64,000 bases of DNA, taken from the NCBI RefSeq assembly GCF_019431355.1, contig NZ_CP080269.1:2108001-2172000 (forward strand), given 5' to 3'. The stretch is from Paenibacillus sp. R14(2021) (GTDB lineage Bacteria; Bacillota; Bacilli; Paenibacillales; Paenibacillaceae). Below are positions 1 through 6,498 of this stretch, in pieces. The notes below the pieces were generated by a model. The model searched no databases. It was not told where the DNA came from and saw only the letters and a program-made list of their open reading frames with translations. The position numbers and the translations under genes are program-made. The first letter of the stretch is position 1; every line of letters begins with the position of its first letter.

Positions 1-30
1 AAAAAGACACGGGCACTCTGCCCATGTCTT
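1..30 (-). terminator. Rho-independent terminator
   Basis: Stem GACAcGGGC / GCCCaTGTC followed on the minus strand by a run of five T. It lies just after the stop codon of the HTH regulator gene that ends at 45. Confidence 0.8.
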
Positions 31-44
31 CATTCGCCATCTAT

Positions 45-698
45 TCAAAGGCCGGCAATGCGGTAGCTGCATTTGCCCCCGCCCTTCGCCAGGCATTCCG
101 TTCGTTCCACTTTCGCTTCAAGCAGCTGCTGAAACAGCGACAGCTCGCACTGACAAGCCTGCTGATATCGGTTCGCCACCTGCGCGATCGGACAATTGTA
201 TTCATGTAGAACGAGATCGTTTCCGCTGCTCTCCACCTGAACCATATAGCCGCCGTCATTTTGGATCGCTGCAAGCTCCGATACTTTCTCCTGCAGTGAT
301 TTCCCTTCCATGCGATGCGCGTACCGTTCAATCAACTTGCGCTTGCGGCCTTCAAACAACCGGTCAATCGTCCCCGGATCCTCAAGCTCTTCCAGCAAAT
401 CCAGCGCAAGAACATGATAATTCTTAGGAAACAACAGCTCGGCCTGCTCCGTCAAACTAAACATATGCGTCGGTCTCCCCATCGCTTGACGTACGATTGT
501 CGGTGCGATCAGGCCGTCGCGTTCCAGCGTGTTAAGATGGCGGCGCACTGCCATTTCCGTAATCTGCAGCTGTTTTGCCAGCTCGCCCGCATTCATCTGA
601 CCGTTCGTCTTCAGCAGCGTCAATACCGTCTGACGGGTAGAGCCTTCCTGCCTTGCCGCTTGTTCTCTTTGCATAAACGGCTTTCCATCCTGTTCCAT
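45..698 (-). CDS. HTH transcriptional regulator with C-terminal cysteines (SufR/COG2345-like)
   Basis: Protein of 217 residues. The N-terminal third carries a winged helix-turn-helix (TVLTLLKTNGQMNAGELAKQ, then EMAVRRHLNTLERDGLI). The C-terminal half contains four cysteines in the contexts YNCPIA, CQCEL, TECLAKGGGKCSY. This architecture matches DeoR/ArsR-like regulators of the SufR type, in which cysteines hold an iron-sulfur cluster; cluster binding here is inferred, not shown. I chose the ATG at 698 because AAGGTGG lies 8 bases upstream; a GTG at 710 is possible. It is the last gene of a four-gene minus-strand run (Dabb protein, small membrane protein, DUF86 protein, this regulator). Confidence 0.75.
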   Translation of the reverse strand: MEQDGKPFMQREQAARQEGSTRQTVLTLLKTNGQMNAGELAKQLQITEMAVRRHLNTLERDGLIAPTIVRQAMGRPTHMFSLTEQAELLFPKNYHVLALDLLEELEDPGTIDRLFEGRKRKLIERYAHRMEGKSLQEKVSELAAIQNDGGYMVQVESSGNDLVLHEYNCPIAQVANRYQQACQCELSLFQQLLEAKVERTECLAKGGGKCSYRIAGL

Positions 699-789
699 TG
701 CCTTCACCACCTTCAGCCGCCAGGACCGCTTTTGTCGTCAATTGTAACGCATTTTCAGCGTTTCGTAAATCGACATCAAGCTTGCCCTG

Positions 790-1215
790 CTAAGCGCCAA
801 GCTCTTGAATCAAATACGATTCAACTGCTTGTCGGAATGCGGTGAGAACGGCGGGCAATTGTGCAGCGGACGGATGAAGCTGCCCCCTGTCCCATTCGAA
901 ATAATCCTGAACCAGCGGCCTGCGCAGCCGCACCAGTTCAAGAAGCGGCTCCTGCAAGTCCTCAGGGAACACCTTCTCACCGGCGATAATTGTAATAATA
1001 TCCTCATAGCTGCTGGCATCGCGCATAATAAACCCGTCGATTAAGCAGCTGCCGATATCGGTTACGGCTTCGATCGCCAGATGGAGCGCCCGCTCCTGCG
1101 CCATGCTTTGAATCAGACTGCCGTTCCAATTGGCCTGCAGCCATTGGAGCGCTTCAACAACCTCGGGAATAACGGTAAGACGAACAGATAACTGCTCGCG
1201 ATTCACATAATACAT
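790..1215 (-). CDS. DUF86 / HepT-like HEPN-fold protein (YutE-like)
   Basis: Protein of 141 residues matching the DUF86 family by size and by the segment ALHLAIEAVTDIGSCLIDG followed by a C-terminal RRPLVQDY motif. HepT ribonuclease toxins carry an R-x4-6-H motif at that place (RNxLVHxY). Here the histidine is replaced by glutamine, so ribonuclease activity is doubtful. No MNT-type nucleotidyltransferase antitoxin gene is adjacent, which also argues for a housekeeping YutE-like role rather than a toxin-antitoxin pair. The start ATG has GAGG about 9 bases upstream. Confidence 0.75.
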   Translation of the reverse strand: MYYVNREQLSVRLTVIPEVVEALQWLQANWNGSLIQSMAQERALHLAIEAVTDIGSCLIDGFIMRDASSYEDIITIIAGEKVFPEDLQEPLLELVRLRRPLVQDYFEWDRGQLHPSAAQLPAVLTAFRQAVESYLIQELGA

Positions 1216-1237
1216 CTTGCATGACCTCAGTTTCCGG

Positions 1238-1345
1238 TTAAGACCGTTTGTTCTTACGTGCTTTAAGCTTCAGCCAGACCGTCATCACGACTAAACTAAA
1301 GATGACGACCAGCAGATACGTCATCATTTCAAACACATCGCCCAT
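1238..1345 (-). CDS. Small single-span membrane protein (35 residues)
   Basis: A short frame starting MGDVFEMMTYLLVVIFSLVV and ending in a basic tail KLKARKNKRS. It has one predicted membrane helix (about residues 8-25) followed by a positive C-terminus, so the N-terminus should face outside. It sits 14 bases after the Dabb gene and 22 bases before the DUF86 gene, all on the same strand, which supports it being a real member of that operon. The ribosome binding site is weak (GGGCGG about 8 bases upstream). Function unknown. Confidence 0.6.
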   Translation of the reverse strand: MGDVFEMMTYLLVVIFSLVVMTVWLKLKARKNKRS

Positions 1346-1359
1346 ATCCGCAGCCGCCC

Positions 1360-1647
1360 TTACGATTCGTAATCTACGCTTGCAGATGCTTCGCGAACTT
1401 CGGTCATATGCGCAATAACCACTTTATGTACCGGGTGAACTTGGTACGCTGCCAAAGCTTCCATCGATTCGAAACGAGTGACGAGCGCAATATGATACGA
1501 ACGGTCGGAATGAACGATGTCGGTTCCCACTTCGATGTACTTCAATTCATCGATTTTGCCTTCCATGTCTCTTAGCACTTGAGCCGTGTGGGCCACGCTT
1601 TCCGGACTGCCGTCTTTCAGTTTAAATAGGACGATATGCGTAATCAA
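1360..1647 (-). CDS. Dabb family stress-responsive alpha/beta-barrel protein
   Basis: Protein of 95 residues with the Dabb (ferredoxin-like dimeric alpha/beta barrel) pattern: MITHIVLFKLKDGS at the N-terminus, a central IEVGTDIVHSDRSYHIALVT strand pair, and YQVHPVHKVV near the C-terminus. Family members are small stress-related or polyketide-cyclase-like proteins; the substrate here is unknown. First gene of the run that continues through the small membrane protein, DUF86 and HTH regulator genes. Confidence 0.85.
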   Translation of the reverse strand: MITHIVLFKLKDGSPESVAHTAQVLRDMEGKIDELKYIEVGTDIVHSDRSYHIALVTRFESMEALAAYQVHPVHKVVIAHMTEVREASASVDYES

Positions 1648-1756
1648 GATAAATTCGCTCCTTCATAAATTGTGGTTGGGATGGGGATAACCCTTTTGTC
1701 ACATAATAACCCAAGGTGCCGCCACTCGGCAAACATTCAGTAAAGGGGATACAGCC

Positions 1757-2005
1757 ATGCGTTATCCGGTTACGATTACGGCAACATTGATCGGCCTGGT
1801 GCTCTGTCTATATAACTCCACGGGCTATGATCCGCACAATATGGTGTTCTTTATGTTCAGCGTGCCTGCTTGGATTGCAGATCTGATCGTCGATATTCAT
1901 CAAGTGAACGTATATCTCATGTATGTGCTCACGGTAGCTACATGGGCGCTGCTCGGATTTATATGCGACTGGGCTATTGCTAGAAACCGCCGTCGGTCCT
2001 ACTAG
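1757..2005 (+). CDS. Small two-span membrane protein, unknown
   Basis: Protein of 82 residues with hydrophobic segments at roughly residues 5-20 and 51-72, separated by an aromatic, acidic loop (YDPHNMVFFMFSVPAW). The start is supported by AGGGGA 8 bases upstream of the ATG. I do not recognise a family. It stands alone on the plus strand between two minus-strand operons and is followed by a bidirectional terminator. Confidence 0.6.
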   Translation: MRYPVTITATLIGLVLCLYNSTGYDPHNMVFFMFSVPAWIADLIVDIHQVNVYLMYVLTVATWALLGFICDWAIARNRRRSY

Positions 2006-2033
2006 CCAATCCGTCAGCGATGGCGCTGCTATT

Positions 2034-2068
2034 TAAAAAAGGAGCCGTCAGCGGGCTCCTTTTGTTTT
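2034..2068. terminator. Bidirectional terminator
   Basis: Stem AAGGAGCC / GGGCTCCTT with A-run on the left and T-rich run on the right. It serves the small membrane-protein gene ending at 2005 and the convergent cupredoxin gene ending at 2070. Confidence 0.8.
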
Positions 2069-2069
2069 C

Positions 2070-2453
2070 TTATTCAACAATCAGTACAGATTTCATATTC
2101 GCATGGCCAACTCCGCACATGACGGCGCAATGCATCTCGTACGTGCCCGGCTTATCGAAAGTAACTTCTTGCTCGAGCTTATCGTCTTTCAACTCGATGC
2201 CCAATTCAGGAATAGCAAGGCCGTGAACGCCGCTTTTGTTAATCAGCTTCAGCTTTACTTTCTCGCCTTTCTTCACTTTGTATTCCTTCTGGTCAAATAC
2301 AAAGTCGGCAGAAGCTTCCACTTTCATCAAGGTAACGCCGGGCGGCAGCGACGCGGCTTCATCAACCGGCTTGCCCGGAAGCTGAGTAGTCAGCAAGTAT
2401 ACGCCCAAAAGCGAAGCTGCTGCGAAAACGACAAACATAATCCACTTATGCAT
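2070..2453 (-). CDS. Membrane-anchored CuA-type cupredoxin (cytochrome oxidase subunit II-like)
   Basis: Protein of 127 residues: an N-terminal membrane anchor (HKWIMFVVFAAASLLGVYLL) and an extracytoplasmic cupredoxin domain. The copper ligands of a CuA site are visible: VHGLAIPELG supplies the upstream His, and CAVMCGVGHANM gives C-x3-C-x3-H-x2-M. It lacks the second transmembrane helix of a full oxidase subunit II and no oxidase genes are nearby, so it may act as a stand-alone electron-transfer or copper-handling protein. GGGGAG lies 8 bases before the ATG at 2453, favouring that start over one at 2477. Confidence 0.8.
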   Translation of the reverse strand: MHKWIMFVVFAAASLLGVYLLTTQLPGKPVDEAASLPPGVTLMKVEASADFVFDQKEYKVKKGEKVKLKLINKSGVHGLAIPELGIELKDDKLEQEVTFDKPGTYEMHCAVMCGVGHANMKSVLIVE

Positions 2454-2575
2454 TGATCTTGCTCCCCTTTTCGTCAAATGTCTACTCCTTATATTACCTA
2501 AGATCGTCCGATATTCTCAACCTTAAACTTCGCGAACAAATAAACTTTTTTCTTTTTTTGACAAATCAATGAACG

Positions 2576-2974
2576 TTATTTGGTCAAATATGTTTTCAGT
2601 ACACGCTCCGCTTCGGCCTTCACAAACGCCCAAGGCATTGAGAACGTGCGCTGGTACCCCATGCACCGATAGCTTACCGTTAGCTGCACCTTGTCCCTGT
2701 GCTCCTCGTATACGCCGATCCCGCTATCTCGGAATTGCTTGCGCATGGCGGCGAGCTCCAGCAGCACCCGGTCTTGGAGGCCGCGCAGCATGGATTCATA
2801 CAGACGAGGCAGCTTCGTGGCCGTCGCCCCTACGATACGAATATCATGCTCAAGGATGACGTTCACGATGCCAAGGAGCGCATAGCGCTTAACAAGCTCC
2901 AGCTCCTTGCCCATCTGGACGGGCGGTGAAACTGCCGTTCCCGGATCCAAATCCTCTTCCACGTCCAAGACCAT
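2576..2974 (-). CDS. Unknown conserved protein under a LexA box
   Basis: Protein of 132 residues, mixed alpha/beta, no membrane segment or signal. It begins MVLDVEEDLDPG and contains ILEHDIRIVGATATKLPRLY and a C-terminal SMPWAFVKAEAERVLKTY. I do not recognise the family. GGAGG sits 8 bases before the ATG at 2974, so I prefer this over the upstream in-frame codons, which would overlap the promoter. A sigma-A promoter and a good LexA operator lie directly upstream, so the gene is probably induced by DNA damage. Confidence 0.65.
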   Translation of the reverse strand: MVLDVEEDLDPGTAVSPPVQMGKELELVKRYALLGIVNVILEHDIRIVGATATKLPRLYESMLRGLQDRVLLELAAMRKQFRDSGIGVYEEHRDKVQLTVSYRCMGYQRTFSMPWAFVKAEAERVLKTYLTK

Positions 2975-3002
2975 GCGCATTCCCTCCAGACCGCAAAAAA
3001 TA

Positions 3003-3046
3003 AGAACATTTGTTCCTATTATAACAAGGCAGTTAACAAAACGCAA
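3003..3046 (-). promoter_or_regulatory. Sigma-A promoter with overlapping LexA (SOS) box
   Basis: Reading the minus strand: -35 TTGCGT (3041-3046), 17-base spacer, -10 TATAAT (3018-3023, preceded by TGT), then GGAACAAATGTTCT (3003-3016). The last element fits the Bacillus SOS box pattern GAAC-N4-GTTC. It would cover the transcription start, as expected for a LexA-repressed gene. Confidence 0.75.
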
Positions 3047-3073
3047 TGGTACTGTACCGTACATAAACGAAGT

Positions 3074-3105
3074 AAAAGGGCCATCCCGTTCAGGATGACC
3101 CTTAA
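3074..3105. terminator. Terminator hairpin
   Basis: Stem AAGGGcCATCC / GGATGaCCCTT between the holin-like gene's upstream neighbour and position 3105. The arms are complementary with A/T-rich flanks, so it may act in either direction. Confidence 0.5.
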
Positions 3106-3125
3106 GTCATGCAGCTATACATCGG

Positions 3126-3518
3126 CTATTTCTTATTCTTAAGCACTTGTATCAGATCGCGGAGCCGATCGGGCATAGGAACGCCAATACGGCCTAAATT
3201 CTCCGTAATGGACAGCAGTTCATTAGCCAAATAGAAGTACACGGCTCCTCCCATCGCGATATTGCTCAATTCGAGTAAAATATCTATACGATGCGCCAGC
3301 AGTATGACAAGCAGCATCATGCCTTTGCGCGCGAGTCCCCACGATCCGATCGTGCTGCTTAATCCCTGCTTCTCCCGTATTGCAGCCGTGATTCCTGTCA
3401 CGTAATCGATGCCCATGGCAACAATCAGTAAGGTCAGAGACTCAGGCCACATCCCGAAAGAAAAGGTCAGTATGGAACCGAAAATCGCCGAAACGCTGCA
3501 GTAAATGGTATGCGGCAC
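3126..3518 (-). CDS. Phage-type holin family 4 protein (TcdE/Cph1-like)
   Basis: Protein of 130 residues. The segment LIVAMGIDYVTGITAAIREK, then SSTIGSWGLARKGMMLL, is typical of holin family 4 (PF05105). There are three to four hydrophobic segments and a basic C-terminal tail (RDLIQVLKNKK). Holins form membrane pores that release an endolysin or other proteins. No endolysin or other phage gene is nearby, so this is an orphan copy, common in Bacillota chromosomes. The GTG at 3518 has GGGAG 10 bases upstream; the GTG at 3527 is too close to the same site. Confidence 0.75.
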   Translation of the reverse strand: MPHTIYCSVSAIFGSILTFSFGMWPESLTLLIVAMGIDYVTGITAAIREKQGLSSTIGSWGLARKGMMLLVILLAHRIDILLELSNIAMGGAVYFYLANELLSITENLGRIGVPMPDRLRDLIQVLKNKK

Positions 3519-3624
3519 CGACCTCACTCTCCCTTCAAAATACGCTGCAGTACAGCATATTCGGAAGGGGGGCAGGTTGTCCGTTCGAATGTCCCTATGA
3601 AATAGGTTTATCTAACCCATGCTT

Positions 3625-5811
3625 CTACTTCGCGATGAAGCGGTGAACCGTGCTGAAGTAATCGCCGTGCGCTCTTTCCTTCGCAACGCCGGCATACATC
3701 AGCTCGTCGCCGCCGACCCGTTCGCCCGTGCCAACCCACTCGTAGTTCAAGCCGCTGTTCAGTCCTTTCAGCTTGAGACGTCCAAGCGGCGCATTCGCTT
3801 CGTTCAGAACGGCGACATGCACGACCAGCGCCTCGCGTTGATCCGGCGAGACGAACATCCAAGCCGTCTCGTTCCCCTCGAATGGGCTGAGCAGACGGTA
3901 AAACTTGCCGTACTGCACCAGCTCGCGAACTTCCTTGACCATTGCAACTTGACGCTTCACTTCTTCTTTCTCCGCTTCGGTGAATACGGTCAGATCCAGC
4001 TCATAGCCGAAATTGCCCGACATCGCCACGTCACCGCGTGTTTTCAGCGGGGTGCTCCGCCCTACTTGATGATTCGGCACGGCTGATACATGGGCGCCCA
4101 TTGTGCTGATCGGATAAACAATGCTTGTGCCGTATTGGATCTTCAGCCTGCTGATGGCATCGGAATTGTCGCTTGTCCACGTTTGCGGCATGTAGTAGAG
4201 CATGCCCGGATCAAAGCGTCCGCCGCCGCCGGAGCAGCTCTCGAACAGAATTTGCGGGAATGCCGACGTAATCCGCTCGAGCACATTGTAGAGTCCCAGC
4301 ATGTATCGGTGAGCCGTTTCCCGCTGACGGTTCGCAGGCAGCAGGGCGGAACCGATTTCACTCATGTTCCGGTTCATATCCCACTTCACATAGGTAATCG
4401 GCGCACTGCCAAGAATACTGCTCAGCGCATCCACGATATAATTCTGCACGTCTTTGCGGGACAGATCGAGAATCAGCTGCTGGCGGCCCTCGGAACGGCG
4501 GCGCCCCGGCACGTGCAGGCACCAATCCGGATGCGCGCGGTACAAATCGCTGTCCGGCGATACCATTTCCGGTTCGAACCAGAGGCCAAATTCCAGCCCT
4601 TGGCTGCGAACGCGTTCCGCAAGATCCTCAAGCCCATTCGGAAGCTTCTTCTTGTCGACGACCCAATCGCCGAGCGAGCTGTTGTCGCTGTCGCGGTGAC
4701 CGAACCAGCCGTCATCAAGCACGAACAGCTCCAAACCGAGCTCACTGCCCGCTTTGGCAATGGCTTCGATTTTGTCTGCATTGAAATTGAAGTAAGTCGC
4801 TTCCCAGTTGTTGACCAGAATCGGACGCACGGCATCGCGGAACGCGCCGCGGCATAGACGGGTGCGGTACAGCTCATGATACGTATGCGACATGCCGCCA
4901 AGTCCTTCCGCCGAGTACACCATAACGGCTTCCGGCGTCTGAAACGCTTCGCCGGCTTCCAGGCGCCACGAGAAATCGAACGGGTTGATCCCGAGGTAGG
5001 CGCGCGCCGTATGGTACTGATCAACCTCTACGCCGCCCGCGAAGCTGCCGCTATAGACGAGGCTGAAGCCGTAGACGTCGCCGTGATCCTCGGTTGCGCC
5101 TTTCGCAAGAAGCGCGAAGAACGGGTTGTTATTGTGACTGCTGGAACCGCGGCGGCTTTCGATCGCCTGCAGACCCGGAACAAGCTCGCGCTTGTGCACG
5201 TAACGCTCGCGCGCCCATGCGCCTGACAGCTGCAGCATGTCGAACTGATCGTTCGGGAGGTCCACGCTGAAGCTTAGCGCGCGGTTCAATAGCATTACGT
5301 CTTCGCTGTTGTTAATAAAACGAACGGACCGGATGACTGCATCGAAGGCTTCGAATACGGTATAGGATAATTCCGCCTTCAAGCCGGACAGCTTGTCCTC
5401 AAGCGTAACAATGAGCGTCTCCGCTTCGCTGCCCTTATCAGCGTATACGGCCGGGAGCCCTTCCAGCGCAGGCTTGCCTGCACGAATCTCATGGGAAGCA
5501 TACAGCAGCTCCGTCACCGTTGTGCCGTTGGCAAGCTGCACGGCATAAGCAGGCGTGCGGAAGTCGCTGGAGCCGAAGCCCGGATATTCCTGCGGCAGCG
5601 TGTCAAGCGAGATTGTTCGGTCTTCGGGCACCGGATTTGGGCTGAACGAACAGCGTTCAACGCGCTTCAGCAGGCGGGCTGCATTTCCTTCACTGATTTT
5701 GCGTCCCCAATAGAGATGGGCTGGATAACCTTCAAGGGCTTGGAACATATAGCTCATTGTGCGTGTTTGTAAATGAAATAGGCCGGTTGCGGCGTGATAC
5801 GCGATCGACAT
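3625..5811 (-). CDS. Alpha-galactosidase, GH36
   Basis: Protein of 728 residues, the usual length of bacterial GH36 enzymes. An N-terminal beta-sandwich precedes a TIM barrel with GLEFGLWFEPEMVSPDSDLY, then YVKWDMNR carrying the catalytic nucleophile Asp (about residue 478), ESCSGGGGRFDPG, and TWTSDNSDA carrying the acid/base Asp (about residue 548). It hydrolyses terminal alpha-1,6-galactosides such as melibiose and raffinose. No signal peptide is present, so it is cytoplasmic and would act on imported oligosaccharides. AAGGGGGAT precedes the ATG. It is monocistronic; no galactoside transporter is adjacent. Confidence 0.95.
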   Translation of the reverse strand: MSIAYHAATGLFHLQTRTMSYMFQALEGYPAHLYWGRKISEGNAARLLKRVERCSFSPNPVPEDRTISLDTLPQEYPGFGSSDFRTPAYAVQLANGTTVTELLYASHEIRAGKPALEGLPAVYADKGSEAETLIVTLEDKLSGLKAELSYTVFEAFDAVIRSVRFINNSEDVMLLNRALSFSVDLPNDQFDMLQLSGAWARERYVHKRELVPGLQAIESRRGSSSHNNNPFFALLAKGATEDHGDVYGFSLVYSGSFAGGVEVDQYHTARAYLGINPFDFSWRLEAGEAFQTPEAVMVYSAEGLGGMSHTYHELYRTRLCRGAFRDAVRPILVNNWEATYFNFNADKIEAIAKAGSELGLELFVLDDGWFGHRDSDNSSLGDWVVDKKKLPNGLEDLAERVRSQGLEFGLWFEPEMVSPDSDLYRAHPDWCLHVPGRRRSEGRQQLILDLSRKDVQNYIVDALSSILGSAPITYVKWDMNRNMSEIGSALLPANRQRETAHRYMLGLYNVLERITSAFPQILFESCSGGGGRFDPGMLYYMPQTWTSDNSDAISRLKIQYGTSIVYPISTMGAHVSAVPNHQVGRSTPLKTRGDVAMSGNFGYELDLTVFTEAEKEEVKRQVAMVKEVRELVQYGKFYRLLSPFEGNETAWMFVSPDQREALVVHVAVLNEANAPLGRLKLKGLNSGLNYEWVGTGERVGGDELMYAGVAKERAHGDYFSTVHRFIAK

Positions 5812-5969
5812 GACGGATAATCCCCCTTATGGAATAAACGACGCTCTTGAAATTGCTGCATCGTTACGATTGTTGACTACAAGTATAGGTCTTAGTCACG
5901 CTGCATGGCATGGATGCTTTTAGCCATGATATGGACTTTTGTAGGATGCTCCCGTATATTCTGGCGCTG

Positions 5970-6010
5970 CAAAAAAACAGCCGCACCCGACTGCGTATCG
6001 GATGCGGCCT
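5970..6010 (-). terminator. Rho-independent terminator after fucU
   Basis: On the minus strand, stem GCCGCATCCGA / TCGGGTGCGGC followed by seven T. It closes the metallophosphoesterase-hydrolase-FucU run. Confidence 0.85.
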
Positions 6011-6032
6011 GCCTGCGCCACTCATGGTGCGA

Positions 6033-6461
6033 TCAGGTGATAACGCCTTTCTTCAAAATCACATTCGCGTAAGGCGCACGCTCCCCTGTCGCGATAATCG
6101 CATAAGCTCGACGAGCCCGCTCATAGAACGCAAACCGCTCCACGGTTTCAAACGGATCTGCCACGCCAGAGCGTTCTTGGATGATGGCTGCGTACGTATC
6201 CCAAATCGGCGTCTCCACCGAGTCGCCTGCGACCACCTGCATCAATGCGGCTGGCTTGTCGACATAGGAATCAAGCGGAAACAGCTTCAGCATCGCGTCA
6301 AGCAGCTCCGGGATGGCATGGCCGTCGCTGCGAACGAGCCTCTGTGCGTGGCTGGCCGCCGGAAAGTTCGCATCCGCCAGCACGATTTCGTCGCCATGTC
6401 CCATTTCCATCAATAACTTGAGTAGTTCGGGGGAAAGCACATGCGGTATGCCGATCAGCAT
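6033..6461 (-). CDS. fucU: RbsD/FucU family sugar mutarotase (L-fucose mutarotase-like)
   Basis: Protein of 142 residues. MLIGIPHVLSPELLKLLMEM, GHGDEIVLADANFPA, and the C-terminal GERAPYANVILKKGV are typical of FucU. These cytoplasmic ring-shaped enzymes interconvert sugar anomers. The other family member in this window is rbsD at 48527. AGGAGGAG lies just before the ATG at 6461. There are no other fucose genes nearby; it follows the alpha/beta hydrolase gene by 37 bases on the same strand. Confidence 0.85.
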   Translation of the reverse strand: MLIGIPHVLSPELLKLLMEMGHGDEIVLADANFPAASHAQRLVRSDGHAIPELLDAMLKLFPLDSYVDKPAALMQVVAGDSVETPIWDTYAAIIQERSGVADPFETVERFAFYERARRAYAIIATGERAPYANVILKKGVIT

Positions 6462-6498
6462 TCTTACTCCTCCTCGATTTTGAAAATCATGGATCGCG

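Noticed and set aside
3126-3518. Prophage
   Set aside because: Only a single holin-like gene; no integrase, structural or lysis genes.
4090-4857. 255-codon open frame opposite the alpha-galactosidase gene
   Set aside because: Antisense to a clear GH36 gene; arises from codon bias. The same holds for long antisense frames within the hydrolase, phosphoesterase, ilvD and asd genes.
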